Shown piece by piece: positions 21,883-31,156 of a stretch of 46,546 nt of DNA. The notes under the pieces were generated by a model. That model saw nothing but the letters and a program-made list of their open reading frames with translations. It did no database searches and had not been told where the DNA came from. Numbering within the stretch: position 1 is the first letter of the stretch; every line of letters begins with the position of its first letter. The position numbers and the translations under genes are program-made. This stretch comes from Falciphora oryzae (lineage: Eukaryota > Ascomycota > Sordariomycetes > Magnaporthales > Magnaporthaceae), in assembly GCA_000733355.1 (NCBI GenBank), contig JNVV01000103.1:1-46546 (forward strand), read 5' to 3'.

Positions 21883-22404
21883 TCTTTCTCCGACGAGGAA
21901 TGAGAACTGCTGGAGGATTGGATCAGGGGCCGAAAACTAAGGAGGTGGAAACCAAGCCAAGCGATAGAGGATTCGGATTCTGGTGCACTGATATCATCTC
22001 GTGGAACCCCCTCTCGGTCCCGAAGTTCCCCTCTTTGCTCCAATATTGGGGTGGCGGTGCTCGTTGCCTGCCTGCTCTGGATGCCTCTGCGCGGTTCTGT
22101 CGGCGTTTTCGTGGGAGCATGGAGTCCAAGCGAAAGATTGGGCACGAGTGCATAAGGGCGACGTTTTTGGCCAATAGTCTCGACAGCATGCTACCTGCAC
22201 ATTGGTACCTCTTATCACCACGAAATGTCTGCCTGGCGGCTAGGCATATGCGGCCCATCCAACCAGCCAGCAGATGGTCAGCCGTCGAGCCATTTCCCCT
22301 CCTTTGTCCTTTTCTACGTTTTCGCTCATTCATCCTCCACATCGCACTGGCACCGACCACCAATACCGCAACGCCGGCACAACCCACCACCAAAAAGCAC
22401 CATC
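21883..22404. promoter_or_regulatory. Shared divergent promoter region
   Basis: This region lies between the minus-strand CorA-like gene and the plus-strand RelA/SpoT-domain gene. The 90 bases before ATG 22405 are rich in C and A without G runs, typical of a fungal 5' leader. No clear TATA box is seen. Confidence 0.45.
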
Positions 22405-23586
22405 ATGGCCCTGCCGCTGCCAAATCGGCCTGCAGGGCGGTTTAAAACGACAATTGACAACCTGGTCGCGAAATGGGACGAGCAGCTGTCCAGGGGTGAG
22501 CACTGGGCCGACGAGGCCAAAAGAAGCGCCAAAATCAGAGAGATCTTTGTGGACAAGATCTGGAGTCAAGTCGAGGATGGTTACGACAAGATGCTGCAAA
22601 ACCTTGAGGCGCACTTCAAGGCCCGTCTTGAAGCGAGGGACATCGCCGCCGACTTGTCTGCGAGGGTCAAAGACGTTGGCTCGATCAAATTGACGCTTGA
22701 GCGTCGCGAGAAGATCAAGCTCTTCACAAGCGTTCAAGATGTCTTTACCCAGATGCACGACCTTGTAGGGCTCCGGATCGTGCCACATACTTCCGAAGCC
22801 CGAAAAGAAGTTGAGGACTTCATCGGCAAAGAGTTCCATCAGCTGAAGCCAGCAGCGCACATCTCGTCGGACCGCAAGGTCGGCGAATTCTGGGACGTGC
22901 GCTTCGGAGCCTACGAGTCCAACAACCACCGAGTCGGTATCAACCTGGAGTATGGGGCATACGGTGGAGGTTTGTCATCCTACGAAGGTGTCATGTTCGA
23001 AATCCAGGTGGCATCCTTGGCCGACGTGCTCGGCAACATCCTCGCGCACCCGCTCCAGTACAAGAAGAAGCACGGCCCGCTCGACAAGCGAACGGAACAG
23101 ACGCTGGACCTTTTGAAGGGGACCTTCAAATTCCTTGACGTGCACCTCGAGCAGTTCCTCGACGCGTACAATGCTAGGCTCGAAGTAAAGGCGATCGAAG
23201 CCGAATGTGGCTCGGGCTCCGAGCCAGCCATGACCATGGCTGCCAAAGCTGCTGCCTTGAGTGATTTGGGCAAGATGAGAGCAGATGTGGCAGCGGCTGT
23301 CACGGAAGCTCTCGAGGGGCGTATGCATCATTTGGCAGACGGAGTACCAGACACGCCCTCCCGCGCGCCGGAATACTGGAGGCGTTGTATGAAAGAGCAC
23401 AGCGAACAGTTCCCAGACCACATGCTGGAAACGACTGGCGGGACGCATGTCCGAATCGGAGGCACCGGTGCGCAGCACAACCAGATTGGCAACAACAACA
23501 GCACCTACAGCCAGGCGCACTCTGGTGGGGGACACAATTTTGGAGATGTCCGTGGAGCGACATTCAACTTTGGACCAGGCAAGTAA
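22405..23586 (+). CDS. RelA/SpoT-domain protein with Gly/Asn motif tail
   Basis: I chose ATG 22405 (catcATGG, after a C/A-rich leader) over the in-frame ATG at 22225. It encodes 393 residues. Residues 10-270 fit a RelA/SpoT nucleotidyltransferase fold: VKDVGSIKLTLERREK, FTQMHDLVGLRIV, then GVMFEIQVASLADVLGNIL and HPLQYKKKHG. In bacteria this domain makes or degrades (p)ppGpp; in fungi it is known as one of the N-terminal domains attached to NLRs. The last 50 residues are Gly/Asn-rich: IGGTGAQHNQIGNNNSTY, then GGGHNFGDVRGATFNFGPG. The QIGNNN core resembles RHIM and fungal PP amyloid motifs, and GATF recalls the sigma motif end. The stop overlaps a donor-like CAA|GTAATG at 23583. A spliced fusion to the NLR downstream is therefore possible, but only with a weak acceptor at 23737. 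Enzyme activity is unproven. Confidence 0.75.
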   Translation: MALPLPNRPAGRFKTTIDNLVAKWDEQLSRGEHWADEAKRSAKIREIFVDKIWSQVEDGYDKMLQNLEAHFKARLEARDIAADLSARVKDVGSIKLTLERREKIKLFTSVQDVFTQMHDLVGLRIVPHTSEARKEVEDFIGKEFHQLKPAAHISSDRKVGEFWDVRFGAYESNNHRVGINLEYGAYGGGLSSYEGVMFEIQVASLADVLGNILAHPLQYKKKHGPLDKRTEQTLDLLKGTFKFLDVHLEQFLDAYNARLEVKAIEAECGSGSEPAMTMAAKAAALSDLGKMRADVAAAVTEALEGRMHHLADGVPDTPSRAPEYWRRCMKEHSEQFPDHMLETTGGTHVRIGGTGAQHNQIGNNNSTYSQAHSGGGHNFGDVRGATFNFGPGK

Positions 23587-23715
23587 TGCAGCCCAGTTGT
23601 GGCCGTGGCTTTTGTTTCTACTACAAGTAGTTAAACGGTGTAATTGTTACCAATATGGCCTCCTCGCTTTTTTGGTCAGTGTTGATTTGCTGACGGCATG
23701 CCTTATACTATACAG

Positions 23716-26700
23716 CCATCGCCGCCGAGCAGGAGAGGCTTCTTTCAAGTCTTCCCTCCGTCGCCCAAGCCGCTTTCAACTCTCGGGAACGAGAGCGCGA
23801 CGCGACCTGCCTCGAAGGCACTCGTGTAGATGTCCTCCAGCGGATAGACAACTGGATCAATGGGAAAGGGGACGACGGTCCCAGACATATCTTCTGGCTG
23901 AACGGTCTGGCCGGGACTGGCAAGTCAACCATCGCCAGCACCGTGGCTAGGAACCATGGCCACTTCACCGTCAGCTTCTTTTTCTCCAGGGGTGGCGGTG
24001 AGGCGGGCCAGGCCAGATCTCTCTTCACCACAGTAGCAAAGCAGCTGGCTCACCGATCGCCTCTTCTGCGGCAGCTGGTCTGCGACGCCGTGGACAGGCA
24101 TCCCGATATCGCTGGCCTTTCGGTCGCAGACCAGTGGAAATACCTCATCATGGATCCGCTGAAAAAGCTGGGGGACGCACTGAAGGGACTGTCCTTGCTG
24201 CTGGTTATGGACGCCCTGGATGAGTGCGATGACACGGGGGATGTCAAGATCATCATCCGCCTTCTGGGCGAGGTTCAAAGCATCACCGCAGTCCGGTTCC
24301 TTGTGTTTCTGACGAGCAGACCCGAGGTTCCAGTCCAGGCTGGGTTCCAGAAGCTCGACACGAACGCACACAACGACTTCATCCTGCACGACGTGGAGCC
24401 GGAAATCGTGAACCACGATATTCGAGTGTTCCTCGAAGACGGCTTTAAAAGTATCGCGATGGAGCGTCTCTTAGGTGATGATTGGCCTGGAGTGGACAAG
24501 ATCATCCGGCTCGTCGCCAAATCGGGCGGGCTTTTTATCTGGGCCGCGACAGCATGCCGCTTCGTCCGCGACGGAAAGATACTAGCCCAAAAGCGGCTAA
24601 ATACCCTCCTCTGTGGGGATGGGAAAAGGCTCGCAAAAAACTCTCCCGAACAGAAACTTGACGGAATCTACCTTATGGTTCTCAATAACAGCGTGGGCGA
24701 AAACTATAACCATGACGAGAGAGAAGAGCTCTACGCCACGTTGCGCAAAATACTCGGAGCTGTCGTCGTTTTGAGTTCTCCCCTTTCCACATCCAGCGTC
24801 GGCAACCTGCTACAGATCTCACCCGTCGATATCGAACAGATGCTACAGGAGCTGTTATCGATCCTGGACATCCGACAGGACCGTCCCGTGCGCCTCCACC
24901 ACCCTTCGTTCCGCGACTTTTTGCTTAGCAAGTATCGCTGCACCGATATAAACTTTTGGGTCGACGAGAAGGGGGCACATCAGATGCTAGCAGATCGTTG
25001 CCTCCAACTGCTGTCGACTGGCAACAATCTCAAGAGAGACGTCTGCGGCCTGCGTTTACCTGGAACCCTCCGGTCCAAAATCGACAAGCAGACGATCGAT
25101 TCCGCCTTGCCGCCCGAGGTCCAATATGCCTGTCGATACTGGGTCCATCATTGGAAGGAGAGCAAACGGCAGATACGAGACGGTGATCCTGTCGACCGCT
25201 TTCTGACCGACCATCTCCTGTACTGGCTCGAAGCGTTGAGCGTAACGGGGCGGATCCGAGAAAGTATCGGCATGCTAGACAGCCTGCTGGAAATGCTCGA
25301 CGTAAGCACTTTTACCATTCTTGTACTAAAAGAAACACGGACTGACATAGCTTTAGCCGGGAAACAGCATTGCAGTGTTGGCGCTTCTCCATGACATGCA
25401 GCGTTTTCTTCCAAATAATTGCGCTATTATCGATGCATCGCCTCTCCAAATCTACGATTCGGCTCTGCTATTTGCGCCAGAAAAGAGTGTGATTCGGAGA
25501 TTATGGCGCAACAAGCTTCCAACTTGCGTTTCATTGCTGTCACCAGTGGATTTAGACTGGAATACGTGCGTTACGACGTTCGAGGGGCATAGCTACTCGG
25601 TTTGCTCGGTCGCATTCTCGCCCGACGGCCAGAAGCTCGCGTCGGCCTCCGGCGACAAGACCGTCAAGCTCTGGGACGCGGCGACGGGCGCGTGCGTCAC
25701 GACGTTCGAGGGGCATAGCGACTGGGTTTGGTCGGTCGCATTCTCGCCCGACGGCCAGAAGCTCGCGTCGGCCTCCGGCGACAAGACCGTCAAGCTCTGG
25801 GACGCGGCGACCGGCGCGTGCGTCACGACGTTCGAGGGGCATAGCGACTGGGTCGTTTCGGTCGCATTTTCGCCCGACGGCCAGAAGCCCGCGTCGGCCT
25901 CCCACGACAAGACCGTTAAGCTCTGGGACGCGGCGACGGGCGCGTGCGTTACGACGTTCGAGGGGCATAGCGACTCGGTCATCTCGGTCGCATTCTCGCC
26001 CGACGGCCAGAAGCTCGCGTCGGCCTCCCGCGACAAGACCGTTAAGCTCTGGGACGCGGCGACCGGCGCGTGCGTTACGACGTTCGAGGGGCATAGCGAC
26101 TCGGTCATCTCGGTCGCATTCTCGCCCGACGGCCAGAAGCTCGCGTCGGCCTCCCACGACAAGACCGTCAAGCTCTGGGACGCGGCGACCGGCGCGTGCG
26201 TTACGACGTTCGAGGGGCATAGCGACTGGGTCTATTCGGTCGCATTCTCGCCCGACGGCCAGAAGCTCGCGTCGGCTTCCGGCGACAAGACCGTCAAGCT
26301 TTGGGACGCGGCGACGGGCGCGTGCGTTACGACGTTCGAGGGGCATAGCGACTCGGTTTATTCGGTCGCATTCTCGCCCGACGGCCAGAAGCTCGCGTCG
26401 GCCTCCGGCGACAAGACCGTCAAGCTCTGGGACGCGGCGACGGGCGCGTGCGTTACGACGTTCGAGGGGCATAGCGACTGGGTCATTTCGGTCGCATTTT
26501 CGCCCGACGGCCAGAAGCTCGCGTCGGCCTCCCACGATAAGACCGTTAAGCTTTGGGACGCGGCGACGGGCGCGTGCGTTACGACGTTCGAGGGGCATAG
26601 CGACTCGGTCTATTCGGTCGCATTCTCGCCCGACGGCCAGAAGCTCGCGTCGGCCTCCTACGACAAGACCGTTAAGCTCTGGGACGCGGCGACGGGCGCG

Positions 26701-27279
26701 TGCGTCACGACGTTCGAGGGGCATAGCTCCTCGGTCTATTCGGTCGCATTCTCGCCCGACGGCCAGAAGCTCGCGTCGGCCTCCCACGACAAGACCGTCA
26801 AGCTTTGGGACGCGGCGACCGGCGCGTGCGTCACGACGTTCGAGGGGCATAGCGACTGGGTTTGGTCGGTCGCATTCTCGCCCGACGGCCAGAAGCTCGC
26901 GTCGGCTTCCGACGACAAGACCGTCAAGCTCTGGGACGCGGCGACGGGCGCGTGCGTCACGACGTTCGAGGAGTTAACTTCCACTTTATCGTTTGATGCA
27001 ACAGGCTCGTACCTCCACACCGATCTTGGCATTAGATTGCCTAGCAAGCAACCGGCTACTCATACAGCTGCGCTTCAGGCTCATCTACAGCACAATGATA
27101 TTAAAGGCATTGGCATCAGTGCTGATGAAGCATGGATCACCTGGAACGGGCAGAATTTGCTATGGCTGCCCCTTGAATACCGACCGAGTTGTTCAGCCAT
27201 AGTAGGGTTCACAATAGCCTTAGGCTGCGCGTCAGGACGGGTGCTGTTCTTTCAGTTTTCAGAAGTTTTCTCTTATTAG
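23716..27279 (+). CDS. NACHT-WD40 NLR, HET-E/HET-D type
   Basis: The coding part begins at or before 23716 (branch CTGAC, acceptor TATACAG). Exons are about 23716-25301 and 25357-27279, joined in phase 0 by a 55-base intron (GTAAGC...TTTAG). The first part reads AAFNSRERERDATCLEGTRV, FWLNGLAGTGKSTIASTVAR (Walker A) and VSFFFSRGGGEAGQARSLFT, then LLLVMDALDECDD (Walker B), VRFLVFLTSRPE and LHHPSFRDFLL. After the linker SALLFAPEKSVIRR come 11 WD repeats (25567-26952) and a unique C-terminus with LSFDATGSYLHTDLGIRLP. Fungal NLRs of this type sense non-self through the WD repeats and trigger incompatibility cell death. The 5' exon is unresolved: either the RelA/SpoT-domain frame is fused to it, or it has a short exon of its own that I could not find. 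Confidence 0.85.
25567..26952 (+). repeat. 11 tandem 126-bp WD40 repeats
   Basis: The array is exactly 11 x 126 bases, each encoding 42 residues of the form CVTTFEGHSxxVxSVAFSPD then GQKLASASxDKTVKLWDAAT. The units are almost identical even at third positions. The amino-acid changes concentrate at four sites: the two residues after GHS, the residue after the following V, and the residue before DKTV (G, H, R, Y or D). One unit also has QKP for QKL. These variable sites fit the ligand face described for HET-D, HET-E and HET-R. Confidence 0.95.
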
Positions 27280-27430
27280 AGCAAGTCCCTCAACATTGTT
27301 GGAGAAAGCCTTGGTTAGATTAATTCCTTTATTTCTTTATAACTTTGCCTATAAACGGGTCGTAGGAGACCAAGTAAATTTATAATTTCGTACTGCGTTT
27401 AAAGAATATTATAAAATTGTCTGGCTTTTT

Positions 27431-27616
27431 GTAACAAGGGGTCAAGGACGGCTTGGAGAAGGATCTCTATATTGCAGATAATCTTTCTATGGGCTCAAGA
27501 GATGCTTGAGGAAGAAGGAATCTGTAACAAGGGGTCAAAGACGGCTTGGAGAAGGATCTCTATATTGCAGATAATCTTTCTATGAGCTCAAGAGATGCTT
27601 GAGGAGGAAGGAATCT
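27431..27616 (+). repeat. Two tandem 93-bp repeats after the NLR
   Basis: The unit starts 'gtaacaaggggtcaaggacg' at 27431 and again at 27524, with very few differences between the copies. It is AT-rich and lies just downstream of the NLR stop. Confidence 0.9.
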
Positions 27617-28520
27617 TTCATGGAGGACATAGGAGATGGCAGGGTTTATATAAACCACCCTGTGACCCGTGCGGAGTATTAAGTATATGATTCACACTGC
27701 CCTTCCGGCCTTCGGCCTTTGGGCCTCGGGGCCGTTNNNNNNNNNNNNNNNNNNNNNNNNNNNNNNNNNNNNNNNNNNNNNNNNNNNNNNNNNNNNNNNN
27801 NNNNNNNNNNNNNNNNNNNNNNNNNNNNNNNNNNNNNNNNNNNNNNNNNNNNNNNNNNNNNNNNNNNNNNNNNNNNNNNNNNNNNNNNNNNNNNNNNNNN
27901 NNNNNNNNNNNNNNNNNNNNNNNNNNNNNNNNNNNNNNNNNNNNNNNNNNNNNNNNNNNNNNNNNNNNNNNNNNNNNNNNNNNNNNNNNNNNNNNNNNNN
28001 NNNNNNNNNNNNNNNNNNNNNNNNNNNNNNNNNNNNNNNNNNNNNNNNNNNNNNNNNNNNNNNNNNNNNNNNNNNNNNNNNNNNNNNNNNNNNNNNNNNN
28101 NNNNNNNNNNNNNNNNNNNNNNNNNNNNNNNNNNNNNNNNNNNNNNNNNNNNNNNNNNNNNNNNNNNNNNNNNNNNNNNNNNNNNNNNNNNNNNNNNNNN
28201 NNNNNNNNNNNNNNNNNNNNNNNNNNNNNNNNNNNNNNNNNNNNNNNNNNNNNNNNNNNNNNNNNNNNNNNNNNNNNNNNNNNNNNNNNNNNNNNNNNNN
28301 NNNNNNNNNNNNNNNNNNNNNNNNNNNNNNNNNNNNNNNNNNNNGCCGGGTTTGGGCGGGGGGGTCCTCGGGACCCCCCCTGCGACAATGACACAGCACC
28401 CCACGACAATGATGTTTCCCTTGTTTTGCCGGTCCTAGGTAGAGTTGGCGGTCAGGGTTCGCGTTAGCGGTTAGTGCTTCGCGTTTCCCGGGGGGTTTGG
28501 GGGGCGGTGCGAGCCCCCCA
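27617..28520. mobile_element. Repeat DNA around a 608-base assembly gap
   Basis: Positions 27737-28344 are N. Flanking sequence has transposon character: a palindromic 'gggtttatataaaccaccc' at 27634-27655, GC-rich palindromes ('ccggccttcggcc') just before the gap, and 'gggggtcctcgggacccccc' just after it. No coding is visible. The identity of the element is hidden by the gap. Confidence 0.4.
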
Positions 28521-30646
28521 AGTGTTGTTTGCGTCAGTTTGGTAGAAATACTCGTGATTTGGAGGGCGGTGGCTAGGTGGAGTATGTACGGGGGTGGTGG
28601 CTGACCTGCGAGTCCCAGAATCAATTGGCAAGCGAGTTAAAGCGGGTGCAGCCGCAAGCCGTACGTCGGATGCGCGACAACCCGGGGTCCGCTGGACAGA
28701 TGGGCTGTTTGCGTGTCGTGCCCAGGGGCATTGTTGCTCATCGCGACTGCACCCAGTCTGGCCACTGATCGGCGATGGTCCGTGATTGGTGGCTGGTTGG
28801 AGTTGCAGCCTGACCAAGCCGTTTGTTTCCATGGGCATGGGCCTCCGTTCTGTCAGCTGCCACAGAGTGTCAAAAGTCGTGGGCGACAGCCACGGATGTA
28901 CCCCCAAGAGGGCCAACGTCGAGACGGCACGGTATTGCTCTCTGCCTGAGAGATACCTATACCTGGGCCGCCTGGACACCACAGTCTGGTGCACCTTCCG
29001 CGCAGTCAGCATTGAGATTGGCTTGAGCCACCTCCACTCACGACAAGACGGAGGGAGCTAATGCGAGTTTGATGCAAGTCGAACTGGTCAGCGGAATGCA
29101 TTCTTAGGAACAGGGCAAATGCTTCCAGCAGAAAAATGTACTCGTGACGGGTTGGTGTACTGGGATGGACAAGGAAACGATAGTTTGGGGTTGGCTCAGG
29201 TCGGCCAACTGTATACTTGGAGATAGATACATGATGTTGTCTCGCGATTGCGTCATCAACCTCGCATCGCAGAGGTTCTCCGACTTTCCGTGCGAAGTTA
29301 CGATCAGCCTCGCCAGTCTTCTCGGTGTAGGCTATACCCAGCTCCATGTCCTCCTCCGCCTTCACAATCCACCTTCGCATTTGAACGACTCCAGCCCCTG
29401 AACGTTGTAATCAGGTAAGCCGGTCGGTGTCTGTGCTGTCAAAAATTCGGATCAGCTCACAAGTCGAAGCAGTTGGGTACGCAGGAATGGTTGAGGCTGG
29501 AGGTGGTAGGAAACAAGTAGGAACCACCACCGGGACTGCCATGGCGGAGTCCAGTCCGCGTTCCACGTCGCGTCCATCCTTACGCGACTTTTCGCGCGCC
29601 CGCTTGCTTTTTTCTACCCCGGCACTGTTTCATCCTGCAGCCGCAGTAACAGCGGAGCAACAAATGATAACGAATAAAACCCCCTATACGCACATCTGCC
29701 GAAACTGACTCCTTATGCCGCCTGTATCCCCATCCCAAAGGCCTAACTGGTTGACTTCACTTCGACCTTTCGACCAAAACATAAAGTGGATAATTACCTC
29801 TATGCTTGCACCGTTTGTCCGATTTCTGTATGCGAGGGCCTGCGGGCACGGGCTAACGGCACGTGACGGAGTGCCAGATGGGTGGTGGCCCGCCATTCCA
29901 TTACGGAAGTACTGCCGTCGTAAGTACCACCTTCCACCTTTCCCCTCCCCGCCCCCAGCCACCCCCTTTAATGCTGCGTGGATTGTGGCGAAGGGTGGAA
30001 GGCGGCTTGTTTGCTTGTTCTCCGGCTGCCACCGCCGATGTATCCGGCGCCAGGAGTCTCTGCAAGTCAGTCCTTGCCGCCTCGTACGCCGTCTCTCCTC
30101 TTGACCACTGCCTCGAGGCAAATGCGGATAGCAGCATCGACCAGGTCTAGGTAAAGGCCCAGGCTAAAGTACCTAAGCTTGTCAAGCTGACTTTCATGCG
30201 GGCCGGGCTGCCGTCAAGTTTTGGAATTTCTGAAAGAGGAAGTCTTGTGCTCGACGTCCTGTCTCGTTTGTGCCTGCTTCGCGGCTGTCCATGCTCCCAT
30301 GCTCCCATGCTCCTAAACGAGCTCAGTCCACATCATTCCGTCGACCACGGAGGACAAGCCCCTATGATGGGAACCGTACACGTTCAGCTCGACCTACCAC
30401 GGTGGGACTGCTCTACGCCGGAGTACCACATGACTCCAGCAGGTTCAGCCCAGCCTCCGTGGTGCAGTACATTGCCGCAAGTCACTTTAATATCGCAAAT
30501 GCGAATAGGCACTCCCCAGCAATGCACTGCTGGCTCTGCGTAATGGAGTATGCAGCAAGACGCAATGGTACGTTTCACTCAGTGTCGTCATTCTCAAGTG
30601 GGCTGTGCCGTCCGTTCTTACTTTTGCTCCGGAGACGCCGCTCGGT
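28521..30646. other. About 2.1 kb without a supported gene
   Basis: Short frames occur on both strands (28464-29012 minus, 29006-29380 minus, 29684-30121 minus, 30270-30671 plus) but none has a recognisable domain or start context. A block at 29565-29625 ('cttacgcgacttttcgcgcg') recurs in diverged form at 37370-37420, so some of this is dispersed repeat. Confidence 0.4.
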
Positions 30647-31021
30647 TGTTACGACCCTGGTCGCAACGTGACCAGGAGGGGCGCGACGCGGACAAGTCAG
30701 AGGGCACAGAAGGAGATTGCGGCCTGAGGCTTGAGCGATTGCGTGACCCAGAATTCCCAGTAGCTACGGTCGCCCAGCTACTCGAACGATCGCCACAGTA
30801 GCCAGGCTACTCAGGCGACCGTCGGGAGAGGAGGCCCCAGGAGGTTTATACAACGGATGGGTCCCTCTTTGTAGATACCTTGACAGATGCTCGGCATCAG
30901 TCAACCTAAGTTCGACAGCAATCAGAAAACTGCAGACTCCAGACCAGACCCGCGTTACGCTACTGTTCATTGTCCTCCCTTCTAGCGCCCTACCCTAGGA
31001 GCAGACCCCCTGATTGTAACA
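30647..31021 (+). mobile_element. Solo LTR with 5-bp target duplication
   Basis: The element starts TGTTACGACC and ends GATTGTAACA, with perfect 6-base inverted ends (TGTTAC/GTAACA). It is 375 bases long and flanked by TCGGT on both sides (30642-30646 and 31022-31026), a clean target-site duplication. It includes a TATA-like 'ggtttatacaac' near 30842. No internal retrotransposon sequence is attached, so it is a solo LTR. It ends 135 bases before the CHAT gene start and may affect its promoter. Confidence 0.9.
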
Positions 31022-31156
31022 TCGGTGCTCTCTCTTTTGACCATCTTCACCACCGTGTACACCTCGCTCGCCGGATCGCCTTGCTTGATCCAAATTTCTT
31101 AGCATCCCCTTGACAACTCTTTCGAGTCAATTTCTAGATACTTCACAACTGCAGCA

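Noticed and set aside
23655..23674. A separate first NLR exon starting at ATG 23655
   Set aside because: Joining it to the acceptor at 23715 puts the NLR out of frame for each nearby donor examined (GT at 23675, 23679 and 23681).
25552..26850. A 432-codon open frame on the minus strand opposite the WD40 array
   Set aside because: It is a periodic antisense shadow of the 126-base repeats and has only repeat-derived composition.
27618..28624. Long frames crossing the N block on both strands
   Set aside because: They exist only because N bases contain no stop codons.
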